From positions 1 through 64,000 of IMG/VR virus record IMGVR_UViG_3300042863_000214: a DNA stretch of 64,000 bases, one strand, 5' to 3'. Positions 24,115 through 31,760 of this stretch are shown in pieces. Source of the DNA: a virus. The position numbers were made by a program, and so were the translations under genes. The notes beneath the pieces were generated by a model. The model ran no database searches. It worked only from the letters and a program-made list of their open reading frames with translations, and had not been told where the DNA came from. The stretch's first letter is position 1, and each line of letters begins with the position of its first letter.

Positions 24115-27100
24115 TTAACCTAATGCGGCGATTTCGCCAGTGTTCTTCAAACGTAATGGAATGTAGATAAATTCAATGGCCTTAACTGGCTCAATAGCAA
24201 TATCAATCCATAACTCATTACGGTCAATTCTTGAAGGTGTGTTATTAGATTCGTCACATACTACTACATAATCAAATAAAGCACGTTGTCCAACTAGTTC
24301 AAGCATTAATCCATCAACTGCATTCTTGATTTGATCTCTTGTTACTTTGTCGTTTGGCTCAAAGATATAAGGCTTAGCTAATGCACTTAGTTGTCTACGT
24401 AGGTATACAACTAGACGAGCTACGTTAATACGATCCAAGCTACTTGCTGCGCGAGCACGTGTCTTTTGACCATAGTTAACCAAGCCAGTACCTGTTAAGA
24501 ATGTAATAGGATTGATCTTTGATTCATACAATGTATCACGTTGTCCAGTGTTTAGTGCAACTGATTTAAATTCGCCTTCGCCTGTAATATAACCAACTGC
24601 TGTTGCGTTAGTAATACCGCCACGACGTACACCAGCAGGTGCAAACCATGGATAAGCAACTTGATCGTTTAGAGCAATAGTTCTTAAGATCATGTGGCTT
24701 GGAGGAATAGCAACATTGTTACCAAAGTTGTCACTTGAAAAGCCCCATGGATAGAACATACCCATGTATTCGTCAAAGCTAGCAGCACCAATATCATTAT
24801 CTTCTAATGCGCCATTTAAGTTGTTGCCCCATGCTAATAAGCTAGTTGCATCAGCTGTTAAACGAGCAGGTGTATCACCAACTACAAACGCTGTTAAACC
24901 ACGATCATAGTTTAATGTGATTAACTCACCAATTAGTTCAGGATATCCTGGGCAAGCAATCAAGTTGAACACACGGCTTTCTTCGTCACGGATGTCTTGG
25001 TTGCTGTTAACTGTGGCTTGTAGAGCTTGTACAACTACTGCACGCTGTGCCTTGCGACCAAATGTACCAGAACCGTCAGCTTGGTTAGCACTTTCAGTTA
25101 CCCAACGATGTGGGTAGTAAGCAGCCATTGATGCGCCACCTTGACGACCGTTGTCGCCAGCTAGGTCAACGTAGTTACGTACAAATTTCTTAACGTTGAA
25201 TCCACTACGGCGTAGGTTCCATAACAACATACCACGTGGATATAGTGCAGGATCTGGAGCATCAAAGTCTAAGAAGGCGCTATCTAGCAATTCAATAATA
25301 GTTGAGTCAGGATATGCAGTAGCTGAGCCACCGTTGGCGCCTGCGCGAGCATCTGCAAATAAGATGCCATCTTCTGTTGATTGATCAGTCTTATCAACTA
25401 ATACCCAACGTTGACCTACTGCTAAGTCTGCGTTGTATTTGTAAATTGTTGGGAAGTTTTCAATGTCGCTAGTGTCAATCCATAGATCGCCAGTAACTAA
25501 TGTTGAGTCATCGCTTTGTGTTTCTGGTGCAGTTGCACTAACTAACGGACCTGCTGGATCTGTGCCAGTAACACTAGCGTAGCCAACCCATGTTGTACCA
25601 TTGTGAACCATGATATCAATTTCATCAATTACTGAACTATACCATAGTGCGCCGTCTGCTGCCAATGCCATAGGAGCATCTGCACCTGCTGTATAACTTA
25701 GTGGTTCCCAGTTACTGGCTACATAATCGTGTGTAGTTGACTCTGTTGGAGACGCATAAAAATTAGTTGTGAATCCAGCATCGGCAAAAATAGTACCAGC
25801 AGTTTGATCAATTTGAATGTCGCCACCTTTAGTGTGAGTAATTACCACTCGGTTGCTTGCATCAACTGATGCTTGAACATTTACTAGGCCGGCAGTGTTA
25901 ATTGCTGCGGCAAATACATCTGCATCGCCTGCTGCACCAGCACAGTTAACTGTTATAGTGGCAGATGCAGCTGAAATTGCTTCTTGACCTACAATACTTT
26001 CCCGTAGGGTAAATGTATAGTCAGGAGTAGCGTCAAAAGTGGTGCTAGTAATAACTGCTGAAGTAATTGTAGTTGCACCGCCTGCTTTACGACGGTATAC
26101 TACAAAATCAGCTTCTGAAGTACTGATGTCAGTTGAATTGGATTTAGTAAACAATGTACCAACGGCTAGGTTTAAACCGCCGCCAGCTGTGTCTAATCCC
26201 TTCAATGCTGATGCTGCCGTTCCGTAGATTGGAGCTTCAGCTGCTTCCCATAATGCTGTACCTGCGTTGAAACGTTTGACTCTCCAACGTGCGCCTGCGT
26301 TCGGCTCAGTTGTCTTGATCCATACAGAACCTGTTGCTGCAACGTTTGCCGCATTAGATGCATGTTTCCACTGCGGAACTGCTGTATGCTTGTCAATTGC
26401 TAACTTAGGTGCTTGATACACTCCAGCAGTTAGTCCAAGATTAGCTAATGTTGCTGTACCGGCTGCAATCGTCACTGCTACACCTGTTGAATAAATTTGA
26501 ATTCTATTACCAGTTGTTGATTTAACTGCACTGATACCAGCAATGGCTGCATTGTTGATGTCTTCAATTACGCCATCAATACCGCTTGCACCGCCTGCGC
26601 TAATTGCAATGCTGTTAGTATTGATAAGGAATGTTTCAGTATTTGTAGCTGATACAAAAGCGTCACCTGTTACTGTAGGTATGCTTTCTTGCCAGTCGTT
26701 GCTACCAACTTTGACCCAATCGCCTGCTGTGTTTTTGTAGAATGCAGAGACCGGAGTAGCTGTTGCATCTATTGCATAGTTACCAATTGCACCAACTGAC
26801 GTTTTTGGTAATTGTCCCGCAGTGCCGTATCCACTAATTTGATTTTGATCAGTAATAACAATCGGTGTTTTTGCAACAAACATCTGACCGCCAGCAGTTG
26901 CTGCGGCATCGTTCCATTCAAAAATACCAAATGCTGTATTTTGTGTATCTAACCAATATGTACCGTTTGCTGGATTAGCTGACGGTGCATCTGCGCTGGC
27001 ATTTAGTTGATCAAGATCAACATTTGCTCGCACTACAAATGCACGATTGCTAACACCTAGTAAACTGTAGGCTGCTTGCAAACCGTATTCGTTTTGCTCG

Positions 27101-27360
27101 CCTGCATGGATAGGATTGTTATTAGAGTCAGTCTTGAAAACTGGGTCTCCAAAAGTATCTGCTAGGTCTTTCTGACTTGTTAGCAAATACACTGTTCCGT
27201 CGTTGGCAACTTGTGTTCCCGGGGCGATGCCGGTGCCTCCGCCGTTTTGTTTGTTCTCAGCTGTCGCTACCACAATCAATGGGACTGTGCCAGGTTCTGC
27301 TGGTGTATAAAATGATTCGTCAATTACGCTGACTTGTACGCCTGGTGAACTTAATGCCAT
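24115..27360 (-). CDS. 18: Tail sheath protein (T4 gp18), enlarged
   Basis: A 1081-residue contractile sheath subunit. The N-terminal strand SSPGVQVSVIDESFYTPAEP and the C-terminal third are clearly sheath: about residues 710-1081 include WNLRRSGFNVKKFVR, LITLNYDRGLTAFVVGD, GYITGEGEFKSVALNTGQR, and ending in the IDIAIEPVKAIEFIYIPL core strand. T4 gp18 is 659 residues, so the middle (roughly 120-690) carries large extra domains with repeated Ala/Thr-rich beta segments and TGDLWIDT or YWLDT turns, probably exposed on the tail surface. Late promoter and AGGAG lie upstream. Confidence 0.95.
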   Translation of the reverse strand: MALSSPGVQVSVIDESFYTPAEPGTVPLIVVATAENKQNGGGTGIAPGTQVANDGTVYLLTSQKDLADTFGDPVFKTDSNNNPIHAGEQNEYGLQAAYSLLGVSNRAFVVRANVDLDQLNASADAPSANPANGTYWLDTQNTAFGIFEWNDAAATAGGQMFVAKTPIVITDQNQISGYGTAGQLPKTSVGAIGNYAIDATATPVSAFYKNTAGDWVKVGSNDWQESIPTVTGDAFVSATNTETFLINTNSIAISAGGASGIDGVIEDINNAAIAGISAVKSTTGNRIQIYSTGVAVTIAAGTATLANLGLTAGVYQAPKLAIDKHTAVPQWKHASNAANVAATGSVWIKTTEPNAGARWRVKRFNAGTALWEAAEAPIYGTAASALKGLDTAGGGLNLAVGTLFTKSNSTDISTSEADFVVYRRKAGGATTITSAVITSTTFDATPDYTFTLRESIVGQEAISAASATITVNCAGAAGDADVFAAAINTAGLVNVQASVDASNRVVITHTKGGDIQIDQTAGTIFADAGFTTNFYASPTESTTHDYVASNWEPLSYTAGADAPMALAADGALWYSSVIDEIDIMVHNGTTWVGYASVTGTDPAGPLVSATAPETQSDDSTLVTGDLWIDTSDIENFPTIYKYNADLAVGQRWVLVDKTDQSTEDGILFADARAGANGGSATAYPDSTIIELLDSAFLDFDAPDPALYPRGMLLWNLRRSGFNVKKFVRNYVDLAGDNGRQGGASMAAYYPHRWVTESANQADGSGTFGRKAQRAVVVQALQATVNSNQDIRDEESRVFNLIACPGYPELIGELITLNYDRGLTAFVVGDTPARLTADATSLLAWGNNLNGALEDNDIGAASFDEYMGMFYPWGFSSDNFGNNVAIPPSHMILRTIALNDQVAYPWFAPAGVRRGGITNATAVGYITGEGEFKSVALNTGQRDTLYESKINPITFLTGTGLVNYGQKTRARAASSLDRINVARLVVYLRRQLSALAKPYIFEPNDKVTRDQIKNAVDGLMLELVGQRALFDYVVVCDESNNTPSRIDRNELWIDIAIEPVKAIEFIYIPLRLKNTGEIAALG

Positions 27361-27392
27361 TTTGGAATCTCCTAAGGTTCTTGTTCTACATG

Positions 27393-27400
27393 TATTTATA
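27393..27400 (-). promoter_or_regulatory. Late promoter TATAAATA of gene 18
   Basis: An exact late consensus on the minus strand, 32 bases before the sheath ATG, with AGGAG nine bases before the start. It is one of a divergent pair with the plus-strand motif at 27458-27465. Confidence 0.8.
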
Positions 27401-27457
27401 GCATTTGGTTAAAAATAGCTGCTAATACACCTAAGAAAAGGGGGCAAAAAGGTCCGG

Positions 27458-27465
27458 TATAAATA
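27458..27465 (+). promoter_or_regulatory. Late promoter TATAAATA before the HNH gene
   Basis: An exact plus-strand late consensus. It overlaps one possible ATG (27465) and ends five bases before the next (27471), so the downstream ATG is the better start and its mRNA would be leaderless. Confidence 0.65.
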
Positions 27466-27470
27466 TGTGT

Positions 27471-27812
27471 ATGACAAGACCTCTGTGTATTTGCGGTTTA
27501 AGACCCGCTGCCGTTAACTATGTTAAGAACGGACGTATATATTATCGTAAACGATGCGAAGCATGTCTGCATCACGGCGGAATACGCAGTGGAGAACCTA
27601 AGTGGTATAGGGACGGTTATCGAATGAAGTCAGACTGTGATAAGTGTGGATATAAAAGCAAACACCGAGAACAGTTTAACGTATTCCATGTGGACGGAAA
27701 TCTAAACAACTCCCGCCCTGCTAATCTCAAGACAGTGTGTGCAAACTGTCAGAGGACTCTTCACAAGGAAGGGTTTCAGTGGAAGCAGGGTTCTCTAAAA
27801 CCAGACTTTTAA
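27471..27812 (+). CDS. HNH endonuclease-like zinc protein
   Basis: A 113-residue protein from the preferred ATG at 27471 (an ATG two codons earlier lies inside the promoter). N-terminal CICG and CEACLHHGG and central CDKCGYKS with VCANCQRT give two zinc-knuckle pairs; FNVFHVDGNLNNSRPANLKTVC has the His-Asn arrangement of HNH nucleases. Such proteins are homing nucleases or packaging-related nicking enzymes. The last 86 bases overlap the 3' end of the convergent gene 1. Single-gene plus-strand insertion between gp18 and gp1 fits a mobile nuclease gene. Confidence 0.8.
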   Translation: MTRPLCICGLRPAAVNYVKNGRIYYRKRCEACLHHGGIRSGEPKWYRDGYRMKSDCDKCGYKSKHREQFNVFHVDGNLNNSRPANLKTVCANCQRTLHKEGFQWKQGSLKPDF

Positions 27813-28422
27813 CCTGTGCAAACAAGTCATCAATAGTAGCATTGTTATCAAGTACTAGGTCAAACTTAGTTCCAACCCAGGCAGTTTCGCTAGCATGAAT
27901 GCCTAATCTTTTAAGTTTGTCGGTGCTTAATAACCAACTCATATTGCCACGGCCTTCGTTTACGTTTATTGCATCTTGATACCATTCTGGCTCTGGACCT
28001 CGATGAACACGTACTACAATACCACCTGCATCTTTAATTGATTTAATTTCGTTAGGAAAGCGGCAATCGCTAATAACAATATCGTCGGTACTATTACGTA
28101 GTTTATTTTCTAGCGAAGCAATCCATATATCGTCATGGAAACTTTTGCGGCACACTTCTGTACCCCAATACTGCAATACCCAACGCGGAGTAAGATTAGG
28201 CATATTTAAACGTTCACTCCACCACGGATCTACTTGTTCGCGCCATTCACGTGCAGATTTAGTGCGGCCTTCTAACATGGTTCGATCCCAACCAAACACA
28301 TGGGCTACCGCATCTTTTAAACTGTTGGCAAATGATTCTCGTCGGAAGCCATGAAAATTTGTAAGATAGTCAGCAACCGTATCTTTGCCAGACCCGATAA
28401 ATCCGCATACACCTATAATCAT
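27727..28422 (-). CDS. 1: Deoxynucleoside monophosphate kinase (T4 gp1)
   Basis: A 231-residue nucleotide kinase that phosphorylates dNMPs for phage DNA synthesis. P-loop GFIGSGKDT at 7-15; LTPRWVLQYWGTEVCRKSF and IVISDCRFPNEIKSIKDAGG match the substrate-binding and core strands of phage dNMP kinases; T4 gp1 is 241 residues. The C-terminal 28 codons are antisense to the HNH gene. An AAGGA ribosome binding site precedes the start. Confidence 0.92.
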   Translation of the reverse strand: MIIGVCGFIGSGKDTVADYLTNFHGFRRESFANSLKDAVAHVFGWDRTMLEGRTKSAREWREQVDPWWSERLNMPNLTPRWVLQYWGTEVCRKSFHDDIWIASLENKLRNSTDDIVISDCRFPNEIKSIKDAGGIVVRVHRGPEPEWYQDAINVNEGRGNMSWLLSTDKLKRLGIHASETAWVGTKFDLVLDNNATIDDLFAQVKSLVLENPASTETLPCEESSDSLHTLS

Positions 28423-28430
28423 AAAAGTCC

Positions 28431-28946
28431 TTAAATAAAATTTAAATTTAATACAACACGAAATTGTTGATCAGTACAGGTAGTACCGCTGTGTCGATCA
28501 TCTGCTGAGAATATTACCATTCGATTAGCCACACTATTAATTTTTTCACCGTCTTTTTCGAATATAGTAAAGCCATTGTTGCTGTTAATATATAACACAG
28601 CAGTTTTTGATATCGCAGTCACGTCAGACCACGGTACGTCACAGTGATACCCATGTATTTTAATTTTTTCGGCTCGTGGATTTAAATTTACTTTTGCTTT
28701 TAACAGTACACGGAGATCCGGTTGAAGTCTAGCTATAATTGGTTCTATCAATCTAAATGAAGGTGAGTAATGCCGTGGATGATAAAACGAATGTACTAGT
28801 TGCCAGTTGTCTAAAACGTCAACTAATTTAGGAATATCGTAGTTCAATACCGTGTCTAGATGCCACGGGAAAAAATCACTTATTATCTCTGATTGAAATG
28901 CTTTGAATTCATCAGTTGGCAAAAAATTATCAATTATTTGTCTCAT
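28431..28946 (-). CDS. 2-oxoglutarate/Fe(II)-dependent oxygenase-like protein
   Basis: A 171-residue protein with HCD in HGYHCDVPWSD (about residues 120-122), a distal His in DDRHSGTTC (about 153), and an Arg in FRVVLNLNF for 2-oxoglutarate: a complete HxD...H...R set. The middle strand AVLYINSNNGFTIFEKDG fits the jelly-roll core. Substrate unknown. It lies upstream of gene 1 and has its own consensus sigma70 promoter with the ATG five bases past the -10, so it is probably expressed before the late phase. Confidence 0.8.
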   Translation of the reverse strand: MRQIIDNFLPTDEFKAFQSEIISDFFPWHLDTVLNYDIPKLVDVLDNWQLVHSFYHPRHYSPSFRLIEPIIARLQPDLRVLLKAKVNLNPRAEKIKIHGYHCDVPWSDVTAISKTAVLYINSNNGFTIFEKDGEKINSVANRMVIFSADDRHSGTTCTDQQFRVVLNLNFI

Positions 28947-28951
28947 AATCT

Positions 28952-28980
28952 ATTATATAACAAATAGATTACATGGTCAA
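28952..28980 (-). promoter_or_regulatory. Sigma70-type promoter before the oxygenase gene
   Basis: Minus strand: TTGACC (28975-28980), a 17-base spacer, TATAAT (28952-28957), then AGATT and the ATG. An inverted repeat AATCTATT/AATAGATT (28947-28954 and 28963-28970) overlaps the -10 and could be an operator. Confidence 0.7.
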
Positions 28981-28985
28981 GAGAT

Positions 28986-29363
28986 TTATACGCCGTATTT
29001 GTTCGTTTTAATCTTAGCAACTGGACTAGTTTTATTAGTGCTGTCCAATTCTCTGCTTTGCATGTCACCGTGATTTAAATCAGTGTAGTCTGCGCCCACT
29101 GCTTTAGCAGCTTGAACAAACATATCTTGCTCTTCTTTGGTATATGGATGTACTGTTTTCTTTTTACCAAACCAACTTTTGGCATCGATGTCTGGCTTAG
29201 TTTTGCCGTCGGTGCAGGCCATTGCTTGCCCTAATTTAAATGACACATAGGTGCTGTCAGCCTTTTCTTTATCGCCGTAGATATTCATACCTTTACTAGA
29301 CTGACTTTGACGTTTAGTTGGCTTAGGTTGAGCTACTTCTGTAATAATGTCGTAGACTTTCAT
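28986..29363 (-). CDS. Hypothetical protein with possible capsid-targeting leader
   Basis: A 125-residue basic protein starting MKVYDIITEVAQ. This leader is nearly the same as in the gene just upstream (MKVYEIISESAA) and resembles T4 capsid-targeting sequences cut after an Ile/Leu-x-x-Glu-type site. The body (SKGMNIYGDKEKADSTYVSF, WFGKKKTVHPYTKEEQDMF) has no motif I recognise. It overlaps the upstream gene by four bases. A role as an internal head protein is inference. Confidence 0.6.
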   Translation of the reverse strand: MKVYDIITEVAQPKPTKRQSQSSKGMNIYGDKEKADSTYVSFKLGQAMACTDGKTKPDIDAKSWFGKKKTVHPYTKEEQDMFVQAAKAVGADYTDLNHGDMQSRELDSTNKTSPVAKIKTNKYGV

Positions 29364-29656
29364 TCTTCACAATTCCATTTTCTTAGTGCCAGTGCTTTAC
29401 GAGTTGGTTTGCCGTTGGGCTTTTTCATTGGACCGTCAACACCTCCCATTCTAGCACAGAATGATTTACGACGTTTGGCTGCTTTGCTGCCTGCTTTTAA
29501 TTTACTAGGTTTAGTAGTAACTGCTGTCTGTAGTTTGCTACCTGGGTTCTCACGACGATAGCTGGCTACACCTTTGGCATTAAGTCCACCCTTTTTACTC
29601 TTGCCTTCTTTGCGTCTCCACGCAGCTGACTCTGAAATAATTTCGTATACTTTCAT
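29360..29656 (-). CDS. Small basic DUF6321-like protein with the same leader
   Basis: A 98-residue, very basic protein starting MKVYEIISESAA. Its body GGLNAKGVASYRRENPGSKL and KAAKRRKSFCARMGG matches a widespread phage and bacterial family of unknown function (I believe DUF6321). Strong positive charge and an internal-protein-like leader suggest DNA association inside the head, by analogy with T4 internal proteins. It lies between the neck gene and the sister leader gene. Confidence 0.7.
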   Translation of the reverse strand: MKVYEIISESAAWRRKEGKSKKGGLNAKGVASYRRENPGSKLQTAVTTKPSKLKAGSKAAKRRKSFCARMGGVDGPMKKPNGKPTRKALALRKWNCEE

Positions 29657-29658
29657 AA

Positions 29659-30420
29659 TTAACCTATAATAAAAGCATAACCAGTGCCACCACTGATTAA
29701 GGTTTCTAATTCTTTGTCTAATGCGGCTAGTTCTTCTTTACCAGCCGACTTTAAGTCATTACCATTTAGCGCACCGCCACCTTGTGGTCCAGCGATAGAT
29801 GCAAATTTAGAGCGTGCCTCACCTAACATCATTTTACAGTTAGCTAGTGAATAGTCACGTATCCATTGTTTAGCATAAATGTCGTCAATGATAAGATAAT
29901 CTGGTCTAAAATTCTGTGTGCGTAGACCTATTACTTCGCCTTCACTAAATGGACGTTGTAGTATTCTTAGTGTGCGGCTTGTAGGAATCCATTGGAATTC
30001 AATGTATGCTCCGAACATTTTACCAATCATTTCTTGATAACTAGCAAACATAAAGTAGGTAGCAATACCACCCAGCATGGTGCTGTTTAACAGATACGTG
30101 TTAGTGTACGCAAGATTGAAAGGCTCAAAGTTTGTTCCAGTTCCACCTCCAGTTCTTGATCCCAATGTTCTTCTAAAAACAGACTGAACATTAATAATTT
30201 CTGCAGGCAGTATGTAATCATTTTTATCTTTCTCAAGTGTTAAGAAACTGTAGCTTTCTTCTACTGCATTTGGACTACGTTGGCGGAATCGTGTTAGCGC
30301 ACGATCTAATGCTGTTTCATAATGAATTGGATCAAGCTCAACGTCAATCATACCGTCACCTAGCATGGCGCGGCAATAATCAAAAACTTGCTGTTTAACC
30401 TGTTGTGGATTGTCTGACAT
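29659..30420 (-). CDS. Neck / head-tail connector protein (gp13-like)
   Basis: A 253-residue protein. The N-terminal segment VFDYCRAMLGDGMIDVELDPIHYETALDRALTRFRQ-type helix pair, the strand DYILPAEIINVQSVFRR and the C-terminal DYSLANCKMMLGEARSKFASI helix are typical of T4-type neck and connector proteins in aquatic phages. I judge it to be the gp13 counterpart because gp14 and gp15 lie next to it on the opposite strand. T4 gp13 is 309 residues. A late-promoter motif and GGGAG lie upstream. Confidence 0.7.
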   Translation of the reverse strand: MSDNPQQVKQQVFDYCRAMLGDGMIDVELDPIHYETALDRALTRFRQRSPNAVEESYSFLTLEKDKNDYILPAEIINVQSVFRRTLGSRTGGGTGTNFEPFNLAYTNTYLLNSTMLGGIATYFMFASYQEMIGKMFGAYIEFQWIPTSRTLRILQRPFSEGEVIGLRTQNFRPDYLIIDDIYAKQWIRDYSLANCKMMLGEARSKFASIAGPQGGGALNGNDLKSAGKEELAALDKELETLISGGTGYAFIIG

Positions 30421-30435
30421 TTGTATCTCCCATCT

Positions 30436-30443
30436 TATTTATC
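30436..30443 (-). promoter_or_regulatory. Late-promoter-like GATAAATA (leftward)
   Basis: Minus strand motif 15 bases before the gp13-like ATG, with GGGAG in between. One half of a compact divergent promoter with the next entry. Confidence 0.55.
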
Positions 30444-30451
30444 GCTAAATA
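30444..30451 (+). promoter_or_regulatory. Late-promoter-like GCTAAATA (rightward)
   Basis: Plus-strand GCTAAATA followed by seven bases and the gp14 ATG at 30459. No ribosome binding site fits between, so a leaderless transcript is predicted. Confidence 0.5.
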
Positions 30452-30458
30452 TTGTACT

Positions 30459-31760
30459 ATGCCACGTTTATCCCTTTACAAGCCCGAGAAAGGCAATGAT
30501 TACAAATTTCACGATCGCAGTATATCTGAGATGTTTCAGGTAGGCGGTACTGACATATATCTGCACAAATACTTAGGACCTAAAAATCCCCTAACAGGTG
30601 AAAGTACTGCGGATATGCCTATGTACGATGCTGTAAAAGAAACAAATATACAAGATTTATTGTTCCTTGAAAATCGTGATAGAAAGTATGACAGCTCAAT
30701 TTATACAGTACGTGGCGTTTATAACGTATCTGACATTGACTTTAACCTAAGTCAGTTTGGTTTGTTCATTGACAATGACACAGTTTTTATGACTGTGCAT
30801 ATTAATGATTTTATCAAGTTAGTGGGACGTAAACCGCTAGCAGGTGATGTGGTAGAACTGCCGCACTTACGCGATGAGTTTGCACTTAATGATGCTGACC
30901 AAGCCCTTCCGAGATTCTTTGTTGTTAGTGAAGTTGGACGTGCCGCCGAAGGATTTAGTCGCACATGGTACCCACACCTATACAGATTAAAATTAGGCAA
31001 GATTGCTGATCAACAACAGTACTCAGACATTCTTAAAACTCCTACAGATAAAGATGCTAACTTTACAGGAGATTATAGTCCAACAACAACATATGCAGTT
31101 GGAGAAATTATTCGCTATCAAGGCACACTGTATCAAGTTACCGCAGCTACTACAGGCAGAGCTCCGCCAAATGCCAGTTACTTTAGTGTATACTCTGGCG
31201 CCACTATACAAAGCATTTTAAGTACACAGACAAAAAGTCTTGAGATCAATGATGCTATTCTTGACCAAGCAGAAGCCAATGCTCCTAAGAGTGGTTATGA
31301 AACCCAACAATTTTATTCACTATCTGCTGACGAGTTTGGTAACCCTGCACTTATCACAGTAGACGATGCAACAACTCCGCCAGATGCTTCTAGTATGCAG
31401 ATGGATGCAAGTAGAATCGGGGCTAGACCAAATCGTACTGGCTATAGCGGATACTTGTTAGGTGATGGCATTCCCCCTAATGGTGTTGATTTTGGGCACG
31501 GAATTGCCTTTCCTGCAGGTGCTATTGACGGCGACTTCTTCTTAAGAACTGACTTTTTACCCAATAGATTATTTAGATATGACGGATCACGTTGGGTTAA
31601 ACGTGAAGATGCGATTCGTACTACCTTGTCAAATACCGATACTAAACAAACTTTCAGAACTGGGTTTATTAATAATACAGCAACTGATAACATCGCTGGT
31701 GAGAATGTTGCAGAACGTCAAGCATTGAGTAAAGCACTTAAACCTAAGGCAGATTTATAA
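30459..31760 (+). CDS. 14: Neck protein (T4 gp14)
   Basis: A 433-residue neck protein that seals filled heads and joins them to tails. I chose the ATG at 30459 (MPRLSLYKPEKGND) because it matches the conserved gp14 N-terminus; an upstream in-frame start would lie in the divergent promoter. Conserved segments: FQVGGTDIYLHKYLGPKNP, IQDLLFLENRDRKYD, GVYNVSDIDFNLSQFGLF. Residues about 207-240 (YSPTTTYAVGEIIRYQGTLY...) resemble the carbohydrate-binding-like modules of the giant fibre and look like an inserted decoration. Confidence 0.88.
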   Translation: MPRLSLYKPEKGNDYKFHDRSISEMFQVGGTDIYLHKYLGPKNPLTGESTADMPMYDAVKETNIQDLLFLENRDRKYDSSIYTVRGVYNVSDIDFNLSQFGLFIDNDTVFMTVHINDFIKLVGRKPLAGDVVELPHLRDEFALNDADQALPRFFVVSEVGRAAEGFSRTWYPHLYRLKLGKIADQQQYSDILKTPTDKDANFTGDYSPTTTYAVGEIIRYQGTLYQVTAATTGRAPPNASYFSVYSGATIQSILSTQTKSLEINDAILDQAEANAPKSGYETQQFYSLSADEFGNPALITVDDATTPPDASSMQMDASRIGARPNRTGYSGYLLGDGIPPNGVDFGHGIAFPAGAIDGDFFLRTDFLPNRLFRYDGSRWVKREDAIRTTLSNTDTKQTFRTGFINNTATDNIAGENVAERQALSKALKPKADL

